A DNA stretch of 64,000 nt from Manis javanica (taxonomy: Eukaryota > Chordata > Mammalia > Pholidota > Manidae): NCBI RefSeq assembly GCF_040802235.1, contig NC_133163.1, positions 43,438,501 to 43,502,500 on the forward strand, read 5' to 3'. The first letter of the stretch is position 1. Each line of letters begins with the position of its first letter. A model generated the notes under the pieces. That model was given only the letters and a program-made list of their open reading frames with translations, was not told where the DNA came from and did no database searches. Position numbers and translations under genes: made by a program. Below, piece after piece: positions 34,729 through 47,639 of the stretch.

Positions 34729-37700
34729 AACTCAAACTTTTAAAACTAATAATCAGGGGTGATTATTTATAAAGTAATTAATATTAGGGCTCCTTAAAAA
34801 GTGTATATTGCATTTGAAAATATTTAGATTCATGAATACATCAGCTTCCTTGACATATATACATTACATAAAATAAGAATGTATATAGTTTCCCAGTAGT
34901 CAACAAAATAAGAAGTTAATGAGTATCATAACAGAAAACCTTTTCAAAAGTTACACATTTTTGTATGATGGAACATTCTTAACTACAGTGTTTCTCAAAT
35001 TTTCTCTGACGTTGCCTGGACTGGATGAGACTTACCTGATCCCTCAGAGACACTGGGGAGAGCAGGCTGCAGTGAAGTTGCTTATGCTGAGAACATCTTA
35101 ACTTAAAAATGATTACAAATTTTGTATTCTCCCCCTAACATGCTGGCTAGATTTAGTATTTACCTTCCACATCAACTTGGAAATCGATGCCCCAGGAAGA
35201 TTCACTGTGCTCTCCCTATGACCTGGCACAGGTCCACAGATACTTCTGTGCCACTTGGGGAAGCCCCTGAAGTAGCCATTTTACAGGCCTTAAGTTGTTA
35301 CTAGACCCAATTCTTCTGAGGTATTTTGTTCTAAAACCATTCTTGTGACAAAAACTATTATAAGCCTATGTAACACATGAAAAAGGCAATGAGATGGAAA
35401 GCATTGGGATACCTGGGAATCACCCACAGCAAAGGGGGTCACTAGGTCTTGGTGGACACTTGCCTGGCTGCCCCCAAACAGGGAAGAAAGCTCAGGGACT
35501 CTGAGGCCTTGAATGCCTGATCCATGACACCTTGAATGCTGAACTCATTTAAAGAAAATTTATAATTTCAAAGTTCTGCAGTATTTTATGTGGCTAAAGG
35601 TAAATGACCAGGGTTAGAAAAGGTGGATGCTGTTGGGTTAGGAAAACACTTTTTTCTGAGATTTTTTTGATTATGAAAGTCCAGCCAACAGCTATATTCT
35701 GGAAGCCTCTGGATTTGGGGAAGTAAAAAAATACTCTGCAGGGAGAAAAAGTCCTGGAAGTGGTGGGTGACTCTGGGCTTGCAGGTAATGTATTTCCCTG
35801 TAACAAGGACGGCTGAGGAGCTCCCGAAGGTGTGTGACAGCCACCTCTAAGGGCTTCCGGTTCCAGCAGTGACTTCCCTCTGTTCATGCTAAGCCAGCTG
35901 TGAGGCCTGCCTGGAAAGAGTCTTCCTGACAAGCTGCACCCACAGGGAGGAGATGCAAGGTGATGAGCTGGCCCTAGAAGACTGGGATTTAAGTGAGACT
36001 GGGATTTGGAGCCAAAGATGGCAGTCAAGACCAGGACATCTAAGGCCATCCATGGGACCCTCAGAAAAAAAAGGTGCTGACTTCCTTTGATTACATGAAT
36101 TAGGACTCACATGACCTTGTATGCGTATTCAAGTCTAAAGTGAGGCCAGATTTGGATGGCTGGGGGGGAATTAAAAGGAGAGTTTGAGCTTGAAATCAGT
36201 TTTTGCTTTCTTTCTGGCCAGTGCATAAGGCATTAATGCTTTTTTGTTGTTAAAAACATCAATTTTTCAACAGTACTTCTTAACATTTAAAATGATTTTC
36301 AGAAAAACAGGTTCCACTAAATTACAGATTCACTGACTTGAATCAATCATTTCAGGTATTTGGGAAATAAAAACTTTCCCAAGACACCAAGTTGCTTTGA
36401 AATCTCTGTCTGGACTATCAGAAAGGAGAATAGGTAAGGCTGTCTCTTGGCACTCACTGTAATGTAGTCCAAACACAATTACTATGACATAATGTGATTT
36501 TACTATTCCCATTCAAATTTGGAGACTAAGCACTTTAAAACTGTAAGAAGAACCAGCTCGACCAGCTGGCCTGGTAAGCAACACTTATCTCCTATATTCA
36601 CTTCTCTCTCGTGAGAAGACAGGGCCGCTGACTGCCTCTCACAACACCCTGCGCACCTCAAAGGCAGGCCAGGTCTCATCCTTCCTCCCGTCTGTAGCAC
36701 TGAGGGAGTGGGGGGCCTGAGTGAACGGCAGATGAACAAATGAACTGCTCAGACAATGAGATGTAAGGCTTCTCTCCTCAGATCTCTCCCTCTCCTCTAC
36801 TTTTTTCTAGCAAAGGTACCACTAGTGAGATTCTCAGCTCAAATTTACTGTGTGTAAATTTTATTATATTAAAAATAATCACAATCGGATTATGCTAATT
36901 AAAATTACAGATCCATACAATAAAGGACTCCAACTTTATCCAGTTTAGCAAATTAAGCACTACTGTGCATTCCCAGGTGCCTAAACCAGCCCCTTCTGAG
37001 TCATGACAATTTCTTCCTAGCTGAGAGTCTATATTTTCTTAGCTTTATTCTGCTTGTGTTAAATGCTCGGCTGAGCCATCCTCTGTCATTCAGAGGAACA
37101 GCTAGAATTGGTCATCCTGGTTCAACTTAGACTACATGTCAGGGAGTTCTCCAAGCCTCCAGACTCAAACAAATGTGGTTCATAATGCCTAAAGAATTTT
37201 CTTCCTCTTATAAACCCATAGGTACATACATAAAGGCACTTAGAAAGATATATAACATGTAATAATACCAGAAAGGCAACCCTGCAAAATGCATAATGGA
37301 TGGATGCCTGTCTTCATGGAAGTCAAAGAGCTTTCATTCAAATTTTAGAAGTACAAAGGAAATAAATACTTTATTTGTTAAGAAGTAATTGTGTTAGCCC
37401 CCAGTCACAAAGGAAAAGGGAAAAAGCCCACTGAGAAACTAGAAACTAGGTTTCTAGAAAATGCTAATTTATTATAGTTATGACTTAGCTCACGTAAGCC
37501 CTATAAAGCTAAGTGAACCCTTACCAACTTTGGGAGAGAGAATGGAATCCATTACTGTGATAGACAATGCTGGTGACCTACTAGTGTCTTCACAGAGCTC
37601 ACCTCCTGTGAAAAAGCCTGAAAATGCCAGTGCCAGCTCTCCCCGGCTTGTCCACAGCTAGAACACGGATCTGAGGCAACCCTGGCTAACGGGACTTAGG

Positions 37701-38309
37701 AGCAAACTGTGTGGAGCTCCTGGGGATGGAGACATCAAGAGCAATTCTTCCCTTTACTGTTAATTAAAAATGAATGTGCTGTTTAGAGCTGAGGTGGCCA
37801 TCCCACAGTACAGTAAAGTCAAAGACTCTCAGAGAAGAAGAATGAGCCATGGCTTCTTGGAGTGAACCAAATCTGGAACTACCCCCCTAAACTTCTGAAA
37901 GCAAAATGAGTTTTAGGCTGGGTGTGGTGTTACTTGTACTCTGAAACATCATTATACTGCTTGGCTCAAACCTCTCTCTCCTGAGCTTCTGGGTTTCTAT
38001 TTGAGCCAACAGCATAACGATATTCCCAATCACTCAACACTTAAAGAAGCCCTCTCTTGTCATTGTTATCCATAAACAATTAGCATCACTACCATCATAA
38101 TTAACAGGGAGTTAATGACAGCTCAATGATTTTACTGCATTAAGGCAAAATAACAAATACAAAGTAGAACAAACAATGTAGAAATTTCACATTTTCTCCT
38201 CAAATACAAAGTAATTGTTGGGTAACCAGTAATTACAAAACCGATTTATTTCCCAAAGGAGATTTACAAGCAGTTCCTTTAAAGCCCATAATTTTCTGCT
38301 CTAGAGATT

Positions 38310-38775
38310 ATTAGGTGCGATCTCATTAGTCTTCCCTTGAATGTGGGCTGCCCTTAGTAACTTGCTTGATCAAAATGCAGGAGTGACTAGGGGACTCCCA
38401 CAGCTGGGTCAAAAGCTGCCTTGCAGCCTCCGCTTGCTGCCCTCCAGCATTTGTTCTTGGGGTCTAGAGCCTCCACATTAAGAAGCCTGATTACCTGAAG
38501 GCCACCACATTATAAGCCCAAACTGCAAGGAGAGGCCCTGGAGACTGAAATGCCATGTGAGGATAAGAAGGTCACAGAGCACTAAGACATCTGAGTGAAG
38601 GAGCCGCCTTGAGAGTGGATCCTCCAGTTCCAGCTGTCCCAGCATTCGCCACGTGGGTCAAACTGCCCGTGCATGCCCTTCCCAAATCCCGACCCACAGA
38701 ATCATGAACAAAATCAAATGATTTCTGCTAAGCCACTAAGTCTGGCATTAGTTAGCTACATGACAAGAAGCAATT
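38310..38775 (+). repeat. LTR-like or other old interspersed repeat
   Basis: The order 'cccttgaatgtgggctgccc', 'taacttgcttgatcaaaatg', 'gagaggccctgg' and 'taagccactaagtc' matches a common mammalian repeat that I recall but cannot name with certainty; an ancient LTR is most likely. There is no open frame. Confidence 0.5.
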
Positions 38776-40724
38776 GGACCAATCCCTTTGCAAAGCCTAT
38801 TGCTCTGGTGCCAGAGCATTTTTCTTCTGCCTTAAGTGACCTATCATTTAAGACATCATGATTATGTTTTCTCCTTACCTATGTCCACAGGCCTGTGGTT
38901 AGGTGTATCGACTATGGAAGGTAGCACAGTGCCTGCATGCAGAGTAAAGGTTATGTTTCTAGTGGAAGTTTCATGGGTTTCTGAATGCAAGTTAAGAGGT
39001 TATCTGTGGTTAGAGAAAATATACAGTTTTACTGTTGATAACCTTTAGTTGTTGAATGACTGAGATGTGAAGGAAATAGTGTATTAGTGTTTAAAATAAT
39101 TAAAGATTACATAAAAGTAATCTGAAAAGCATTCAAAGGATTCAGGGGAGGCAAAAGCCACAGAGTATGTCACATGGACAATTTTTAGTCCTTATATATT
39201 TGCAGCAGAAACAGAAGGGAAACTAGGAAGGCAGGAGACAAAAATAATTAGTTATGTTAGAAGCCATGAAACTAAACTTTGGCAAACCACATGTATGATG
39301 TATACCAATGGCACGCCTTGCTCTATGTCATTTAAGGGAATGCAATATTTGTATACTCTGTGTGAACCTGAATTTCAAAAGAAATGAAATCCTTTTTCTG
39401 CAAATCCACACCTACTTTTTCTATTACCAGGTCTTTCTTAGAACCAAATGAATCAAGTGTTAAATAATCTCTCTTGTCTAGACACCCTGGATGCACCACA
39501 ATTACTGCTCCTGGGCTGCAGTGTCTGACTAAACCAAATGAATGTGTCTTTGGAAACAGCAGCACCCTGTGCAGTCTCCTCTGAGAGCAGGTACAATTAG
39601 TGTTGTTTTTACCTCTCGAAAGAGAGGGTTAGACACCTGGTGAGTCTTATTTACTGGAGGCACCGTTTCCAATTAGCCTCAAGTTATCACAGAGCTGCTC
39701 TGAAGAGTCTGTGTCTGTGTCTGAATGTTGCTATGTACACGGTGGTGCCATTCACTGCTCCTCACTCTTCAGTTTACAACCAAACACCTCAGGAAGAAGT
39801 CAGCCTGCCTGAGGGGACGGACAGTCCTAGGAAATGTCCTGTGAACTCTACTCGGGAGGAGCTAGTGGCCCCTTTGTCCTTCAGTTTCCACCAAGAAACA
39901 CAGTATGAGTTGTGGTCTCATAGCCTTCTAAATGACATCCCCACTCAGCACTCTTGAATAAGGCATGGTAGAGGAAGTACAGGCTCCCTGGCCAATCACT
40001 CTGCATGTCTGAGTAAGTTTATGTTCAACTACTTTAACTGCTAATTCTAACTTGTAAGTTAAATTTCAGTCTATCCTACAATTTAAATAAGTAACTATGC
40101 AAAATGATCGCTGCAGAAATGACCTGATAAAATGGTAAAATAACTACACTGGCCTCCCACAGCTATTCTGGTTATTAAATACAAGCATTCTATGATAGGA
40201 TGTAGTGTTACAGAAATATCTTAATTGGTATAGAAAAACATAATGGAATCTGTTTGGGGCCAATGAATAGGGCCAATGAATCGAACCTCTCATTCAAAAC
40301 AGCTTCTGATATTTATGTTTATGGCAGAAATGTGCACATTTATGAGCAAATGAATGAGTATGTTGTGAACTGTGCAGCAGCTTGGCAATAACTGGTAATA
40401 ATGATTTTACCATCCAGGACACCATGACCACTATGGTGCTGGGCAGTGTGGGAGGGTATTTGAGGGGATCAGTATATATGCACACATGACAGCTGCCCTG
40501 TGAGGTCACTGGCATTGCATCATTTCACTGCAATATCCACTGACCATCCAGCATGTGCCCAAACACTGGGCAGAAGAAAATATTCTGCTAGATGGCTGTC
40601 TCAGTATGCCTACCTGGTTTGTCCAGCTGAACTCCAAGTCGACATGTGCTTTAGAAAGAGAAGTAAGATCATGTGTAGATGTGACAGATATCAACTTAAT
40701 AAGTGGATTCTAATTTTGAGAAAA

Positions 40725-40860
40725 CACACTGGACCCTACGCTTAAATCCTAGTTCAGTCACTCACCAACTAACTGCATCATATAACCTCTCTGATTCTTC
40801 AGTTATCTTTATAACTCATCAACAGAGGGAGTTAAGATCAGTATCATTATCAGTAGGGAG
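40725..40860 (+). repeat. MIR SINE
   Basis: MIR landmarks 'aaatcctagttcagtcactca' and 'aacctctctgattcttcagt' are present. The right end merges into a run of imperfect 'cagtatca' repeats at 40838-40910. Confidence 0.65.
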
Positions 40861-40910
40861 TCACTATCAGGTCAGTATCAGTATCAGAGGGAGTGGTATC
40901 AGCAGCACTG
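40838..40910 (+). repeat. Imperfect 'cagtatca' short repeat run
   Basis: The motif 'agtatca' or 'tatcag' recurs at least five times, with 'gagggag' spacers. It is a small degenerate minisatellite within or next to a MIR. Confidence 0.55.
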
Positions 40911-41914
40911 ATAACAATGTATTCAAAGCAGAAGGCCAATATACAACATAGCATTTTCTCTAATAAAGACTTGTACTTAGAGCTTGGCTTCATGACCCAA
41001 AGGCCTTACCATAAGTTCCTTGTAGTCTGTAACATATGCTGTGGAGATTACTATTCTGTTTACCTTTAAGTATATGTTAGATATTGACTATATTAATTAG
41101 AGATAATTCTGGGATGCCAAACTTGTTTTTCTAGAACTAATGACTTTTATGTCAGGCTGACAAGTATAATTAGGCAATAAATTCTCAACCAGTCTGGCTC
41201 AAATTGCTACAGGGAAGGTGAGGTCTCTGCTAGACTTGTCAATTTATATATAAAATATGTCTGAATGCTACTTCTAAAGAGAAGAGGTAGCTAAAGGAAT
41301 TTATTTTGCACAAACATATTCTTTAAAATATTCTGTCCTTTCAAGGAGCCATACTTCAAACAAGAGACCAAACCATGGCAATGATTAGAAATCACAAAGT
41401 GCTAACTTGGATTCCATCAAAATTAACACTGTTTTGCTCAATAAATAAATCAAAATAAGAAGCCTTTTCGTTAGAAGCAATGACTTTGAACTTGGCATTG
41501 GGCCACTCCCACATCCATCTGAGATCAGCTTATTGAGCTATTGATAAACTTTGGCAGAGAACCTACTGCCTACACAGTGCTGGAGAGAGGCTGGGGCAGA
41601 TGTGGTCAGTCAATGCAGCAAACACAGACGCCAGAGGGCAAGAATGTTTAAGGAGAGCCTGTTTCTAATTTGCAGTCACTCCTAATGACAATGAAGATGG
41701 ATTTGGTTGTGGTACCAGTCACAAGAGATGACCTGACTTAGACACAGTATGGAAACTAGGAGACACCAAGGGCATCAGTGGGGCAGTCAGGCAACAACAC
41801 TTTCACATGCCCTGCAGAGCTGTCCCTGGGGATTCTACCACTCAGAGCAAATGAAAAGCCCCTTGAGGGCAGGAACTCCTGTCTTTTTAAATCAGCCTTC
41901 AACTCAGGCAGTAT

Positions 41915-42020
41915 GTGTGTGGTTAGCAGTACACAGCAGGCTGAATTCCCACTCCATCACCAACCGGCTGGGAGACTCTCGGTGAGAGACTTAGGCGCTC
42001 TTACTCTGTCATCTTAACAA
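41915..42020 (+). repeat. Possible MIR fragment
   Basis: The phrases 'tgaattcccactccatcacc' and 'ggctgggagactc' match the central part of MIR. It is short and diverged. Confidence 0.45.
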
Positions 42021-43689
42021 GCGCTGGTCCTGCGTCCAGGAAGATCATTGGTTTCAGGACAGAGGATTCAGCTATTTTATATCCACACAGTATATCACAA
42101 AGTGCTAAACAAGAGAAAGATTCACATTCAAGTCTGTATGGATTATCTCACTGTATTTTTAGAACCTTTTAAGCAAACCTAATATTTAATCTCCTTGTTT
42201 AGTTGTATTAGTCTCATCTCTTTTGGAAAATAGGGGTGAAGTGCAGTTTTCCCACATAGGAATATCGTGACAAGGACACATACCTAGAAACATAAACATG
42301 CTCACATTACCAATCACATTCCCTGCACTTGTCACCAGAAATGACAGACTATTTCTAATGGTGACTTTAAAAATATTGTTTAATGGAGACCCTGCAGATA
42401 TCTCCCCTGCGACTGTGTTGCAGCTCCCATAATGCAGGAGAGGATGAGGAAGGAGCATCCTGAAAGTGCAAGGCAATGCCCTGGAACTTCACCGAACTCA
42501 ACGCACACACAGCAGGTGTCAGAACTAGACCCTTGGCGCCTGGGGTCTGACTCTGCAGCAAGGACCACCCCAAGGTCATCTGGAGAAGGGTGGGGGCCAC
42601 ACTTGCCTGGTAAGAGGTGGAGAAATTGCTTTCCAACAAATTCATTCTTTCAAACAGCATTGCATTTGCTTTTGAATAATTTAGGGTTCTCAAAGTGAAC
42701 AAGAAGGGGCATGGGAAGAAATTAACATACAATATTCTCATAAAATGCCAAGTATTTTAGTGAAATTTAAAACAATGATGGCATTTCTTATTGTTATATA
42801 CCTTAAGACAAAGCAAGAGAGAGACTTAACTGCAGTCTCACATAAGAACAGGAGTCAACAATCTTTATGGGGGGATAATTAGTCAATGGACAATGCTTCA
42901 CAGGATGCTTATGAATCTGCCTGTTGCAGAATCTTGTATTACTTATCTATATATACAACTATTTGCAGAAATATGAGCTACTTGCCAAAGGAAACAAACC
43001 TAATTGAAAGTATGAACCTGAATAAATATGAGCTATAAATAAAGACAAAGCATCTTGCAAAATGCCTAAGTCGAAAAACTAAAATTCATTGTTCAATAAT
43101 TTCATTTATCTACTTTTTTTCCTCATTAATCTACAATTACATGAAGAACATTATATTTACTAGGGTCCCCCCTTCACCAAGTCCCCCCCACAAACCCCAT
43201 TACAGTATTGTCCATCAGCATAATAAGATGCTGTAGAATCACTACTTGTCTTCTCTGCGTTGCACAGCCCTCCCCATGCCCCCCCATATTATACATGCTA
43301 ATAGTAATATCCCCTTTCTTTTTCCCCACCCTTATCCCTCCCTTCCTTCCCATTCTCCCCAGTCCCTTTCCCTTTGGTAACTGTTAGTCCATTCTTAGGT
43401 TCTGTGATTCTGCTGCCATTTCGTTCCTTCAGTCTTTCTTTCTTTGTTCCTATACTCCACATATGAGTGAAATCATTTGTGTTTGTTTTTCTCCGCCTGG
43501 CTTATTTATACCCTCTAGCTTCATCTATGTTGTTGCAAATGGTAGGATTTGTTTTCTTCTTATGGCTGAATAATATTTCATTATGTATATGTACCACATC
43601 TTCTTTATCCACTCATCTACTGATGGACACTTAGTTTGCTTTCATTTCTTGGCTATTGTAATTAGTGGCTTTTGGATGTAGAGTTCTAT

Positions 43690-44226
43690 AGATGTCTATT
43701 AGGTCCATATGTTCTCATGTGTTGTTCAGTGCCTCTGTGTTCTTATTTATTTTCTGTCCAGTGGATCTATCCTTTGGAGTGAGTGGTGTGTTGAAGTCTC
43801 CTAAAATGAATGCATTGCATTCTATTTCCTCCTTTAGTTCTGTTAGTATTTGTTTCATATATGTTGGTGCCCCATGTGTTGGGTGCATATATATTTATAA
43901 TGGTTATATCCTCTTGTTGGACTGAGCCCTTTATCATTATGTAATGTCCTTCTTTATATTTTGTTACTTTCTTTGTTTTGAGGTCTATTTTGTCTGATAC
44001 TACTGCAACACCTGCTTTTTTCTCCCTGTTGTTTGTATGAAATATCTTTTTCCATCCCTTGGCTTTTATTCTGTGCATGTCTTTGGGTTTGAGGTGAGTC
44101 TCTTGTAAGCAGCATAGAGATGGGTCTTGCTTTTTTTATCCATTTTATTACTCTGTGTCTTTTGATTGGTGCATTCAGTCCATTTACATTTAGGGTGATT
44201 ATTGAAAGATATGTACTTATTGCCAT
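43690..44226 (-). pseudogene. L1 ORF2 N-terminal remnant, copy B
   Basis: The frame begins MAISTYLSIITLNVNGLN at 44226, the normal L1 endonuclease start. It then continues in pieces (43767-44078 with KGWKKIFHTNNREKKAG), where frameshifts separate the segments. The reverse-transcriptase domain is absent because of the internal deletion. Confidence 0.85.
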
Positions 44227-44531
44227 TGCAGGCTTTAGATTGGTGGTTACCAAAGGTTCAAGGTTATCCTCTTTAGTATCTTACTAACTTAACTCGCTTG
44301 AACTTTTTTAAACACTGTCTGGTGATTCTTTATTTTTCTCCCTTCTTATTCTTCCTCCTCCATTCTTTATATGTTGGTTGTTTTATTCTGTTCTCTTTAT
44401 GCTTCCTTTAACTGCTTTTGTGGGTAGTTGATTTTATTTTTTGCCTTTAGTTAGTATTTGGTTGGTCTGCTTTCTTTGCTGTGATTTTATTTTCTCTGGT
44501 GACATCTATTTAGTCTTGAGAGTGCTCCCAT

Positions 44532-45373
44532 CTAGAGCGGTCCCTCTAAAATACCCTGTAGAGGTGGTTTGTGGGAGGCAAATTCCCTCAACTTTTGCTT
44601 GTCTGGGAATTGTTTAATCCCTCCTTCATATTTAAATGATAATCATGCTGGATACAGTATTCTTGGTTCAAGGCCCTTCTGTTTCACTGCATTAAATATA
44701 TCATGCCATTCTCTTCTGGCCTGTAAGGTTTCTGTTGAGAAGTCTGACGATAGCCTGATGGGTTTTCCTTTGTAGGTGACCTTTTTCCTCTCTCTAGCTG
44801 CTTTTAAAACTCTGTCCTTGTCCTTAATCTTTGCCATTTTAATTATTATGTGTCTTGGTGTTGCCCTCCTTGGGTCCTTTCTGTTGTGAGTTCTGTGCAC
44901 GTCCGTGGTCTGATCGATTATTTCCTTCCCCATTTTGGGGGAGTTTTCAGCAATTATTTCTTCAAATACACTTTCTATCCCTTCTTCTCTCTCTTCTTCT
45001 TCTGGTACCCCTATAGTGTGGATATTGTTCCATTTGGATTGGTCACACAGTTCTCTTAATATTGTTTCATTCCTGGAGATCCTTTAACTCTCTCTGTGTC
45101 AGCTTCTATGTATTCCTTTTCTCTGGTTTCTATTCCATCAATGGCCTTTTGCATCTTATCCATTCTGCTTATAAATCCTTCCAGAGATAGTTTCATTTCT
45201 GTATTCTCCTTCCAGACTTCATTCCTTAGCTCTTGCGTATTTCTCTGCAGCTCCATCAGCATGGTTATGAGCTTTATTTTTAATTCGTTTTCAGGGAGAT
45301 TGGTTAGGTCTATCTCCTTCCCAGGGTTTGCCTCTGTGATCTTGGTCTGTATCAAATTCTTCTGCCTTTTCAT
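44532..45373 (-). pseudogene. L1 ORF1 remnant, copy B
   Basis: ORF1 starts MKRQKNLIQTKITEANPG at 45373 and stays open to 45056, covering the coiled coil, then is frameshifted. The RNA-binding and C-terminal part is open at 44643-44933 (IIIKMAKIKDKDRVLKAARE). The N-terminal residues differ clearly from copies A and C, suggesting another subfamily. The aligned stop is TAG at 44534-44532. Confidence 0.87.
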
Positions 45374-46187
45374 GGTGATAGAGATATTTGTGGGGAGCTA
45401 GCGTGTGTGTTGGCCAAGAGAAAGTCCCTTCTTGCTGGTTTGTGGCCTTCCTCTCCTGGGAGAACTGCGACCCCTAGTGGCTTGTGCTGGGTAGCTGTGT
45501 GCAGGCGGGGTTTCTAATTCTTGCCCAGCTGCTGTGGAGCTCTGCGGTTGCTGTGGGCGTGGCCAGCCTCAGGCTGCTTCTTCAATATGGAGGAGCGGTG
45601 TCAGAAAGGGAATGGGTGGGAGGCCGTTTTATCTCCATGAGGGGCCTCCGAGCCATGCACTGATGCCCAGGGGGCTATGGCACCCAGAGTTCCCTGGGAT
45701 TCCCAGCTGCTGGGCTAAGTGTTCCAGGACGCTTCTGTCCAGCTGTGGGGTCCCTGTCCCTTTAAGACTTTCAAAAAGCACTTGCTTTTCTTTGTTCTGG
45801 GTGCACTGGCTATGGGGACCCGCCCACAGGTCTTATTGTCTTGTTTCCCTAGTTTCCAGCACCCAACACACACAGTGTGTCTGCGCTCCAGTGCTGATGG
45901 CTAGGGCTGGGTGTTCAGCAGTCCTGGGCTCCCTCTCCCTCCCCACTCTGACTCCTCTCCTCCTGCCGGGAGCTGGGGTGAGGGGCGCTCAGGTCCCGCC
46001 GGGCTGCGGCTTGTATCTTACCCCCTTCGTGAGGCGCTGGGTTCTTACAGGTGTAGATGTAGTCGGGATGTTGTCCTGTGCCTTCTGGTCTCTCTTTTAG
46101 GGATAATTGTATCTGTTGTATTTTCAAAAATATATATAATTTTGGGAGATTTCTGCTGCTGTACTCATGCTGCCGTCTTGGTTCTCC
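45374..46187 (-). promoter_or_regulatory. L1 5' UTR, copy B (single unit)
   Basis: This is the 5' UTR of copy B. Only one region related to the ~180-bp unit is present (about 45400-45600), followed by the outer part shared with copies A and C. A 188-codon open frame runs antisense through it at 45534-46100. Confidence 0.7.
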
Positions 46188-46229
46188 CATTTATATACTT
46201 TTTTAATAATGCATTTACTGGATAAAACA

Positions 46230-46360
46230 AGGTGTATCTTTACTTATATGTCATTTCACAATATGTGTAAGTCAAATGATGCTGTACACCATAAATGTAT
46301 ATAATGCTATATATATGAATCACATCTCATTAAAAATGAAAAAAGAGAAAACAAGGTATA
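46230..46360 (+). mobile_element. Old L1 3' end
   Basis: The phrases 'gctgtacaccataaatgtat', 'tatatgaatcacatctcatt' and 'aaaaatgaaaaaagag' are the last bases of an L1M 3' UTR with A-rich tail. Copy B is inserted just upstream of it. Confidence 0.6.
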
Positions 46361-47164
46361 TCATTTCTAAAGAGCACTGGATGAAAAATACATACATATC
46401 CACCATAAACTATGTGTTGCAGTGAGTCAATAGTAAATGCAAGCCCTAATTTGTGTCATGAGCAGGCAAACTTCCAGATGCTATAAATTGAATCTGATAT
46501 AAATTGATTTTATACTAACATACTCAAAGACCTGCCATATAATTATTTTAATATGTAGGTCAGTTTATCAGCTGTCAAAACAATCCCTTGAGTACTAAAG
46601 AATAAAAAAAACTGAAATTCAATCGTGCTCAAAATAAAACAAAGTGCAATACCCTATTGATTATTTATAGTGATGGAAGCAAAAGTCTTCACTAAAAGAT
46701 GTCAACACAAGAGAAGGGAAGGTTTTCACTCTCTTCCCACATTTTACTTGAATTTTTATTTTTAAGCCTTGGCCTATACTTAAAGCTTGCCCATCTCCTA
46801 AAGACTCTCATTTTCTTTAGGGAATAAAAGCAGTTCAATAAGGCCACATCATAGTTACATAGATACATGAAAATATTTACTCTCAAAAGACATTTATCCT
46901 GGCAATTGGTATTTCCAGGATGTTCAACCTGCTAGCATCATACAAATTCCAATCCTAACATATAAAATTTTGAGTAAGACAACAACTGCCTTTCCTTGGA
47001 AGTACAAAGGAACATACAGGTACCTAATGCATATACCTGCCACCATACAAGCCATTCAAAATTGTTTTGGTAGAAGCCTGGATATACATTTGGATGTTAA
47101 TTCTCAAGCCTCATTCAACTGCACTTCTTAAAAGGGCCCCTACTATGTATGTGTCCTTGGAACA

Positions 47165-47290
47165 TATTGTGAATCTCTTTCTTAACCTCCTTAGTACTAC
47201 ATTGACTTTGAAGAGTTGTTGGAAAAACTCAGATGATGTTTGTAAAGGACCCAAAGTACAATGTCTAACACATAATAATTACTATCATAT
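47165..47290 (+). repeat. MIR SINE 3' half
   Basis: The phrases 'ttcttaacctccttagt', 'gttgttggaaaaactcagat' and 'aaagtacaatgtctaacaca' match the 3' half of MIR, including the end near 'attactatcat'. Confidence 0.6.
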
Positions 47291-47639
47291 TCAGCTATTC
47301 TTATTAAAATATCCATAATCTCTATCAGATAATTCTTAATTTTATAAAGTCCTCCAGGTTCTTGATTGTTTGGTTAGGCAAAGAATATTTTCAATTGGGG
47401 AATATGTGCACAAAGTGCCAAATGTTACCAGTGAATGGTATTCTTCCTTCCACTCAAGTCCTTGATCAGAGAGAGACAGACACTATTATTTATTGTGTAT
47501 CTTTCTGGGGAAAATCTATGTATGCATGTATGTTTATTTATGTATATAATATTTATATAGTATAATATAAAAATACATATAAAATGATAGCATTTGTACA
47601 GTGTTCTGTTCCTGCCTCTTTCAGTTAACAATAACAGCT

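Larger units (their letters stand above)
43120..46187 (-). mobile_element. L1 copy B with large internal deletion
   Basis: The element is flanked by a 17-bp target-site duplication with one mismatch, at 43103-43119 and 46188-46204, and its 5' end is present. It carries a 5' UTR (46187-45374), ORF1 (45373-44532), spacer (44531-44227) and ORF2 N-terminus (44226-43690). At about 43660 it then jumps to the last part of ORF2 and the 3' UTR. About 3.0 kb present in copy C is missing. It is in the same orientation as PELI2. Confidence 0.9.

Noticed and set aside
27975..34750. Target-site duplication for L1 copy A
   Set aside because: Only TGAGT matches on both sides, with poor extension, which is too weak to call.
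35594..36049. 151-codon minus-strand frame
   Set aside because: No family resemblance, no splice context, and composition like random intronic sequence.
39640..39957. 105-codon plus-strand frame
   Set aside because: No domain, no similarity that I recognise, and no flanking gene signals.
43640..43680. Idea that the copy B deletion is a splicing event copied back into DNA
   Set aside because: The deleted segment in copy C does not begin with GT in the L1 sense direction (it begins with AGCAGG), so a GT-AG intron is not supported, although its far end does look like a CAG acceptor.
44850..45401. Plus-strand frames across L1 ORF1 copies
   Set aside because: These are antisense shadows of the ORF1 coiled coil, whose Glu/Lys-rich codons keep the opposite strand open.
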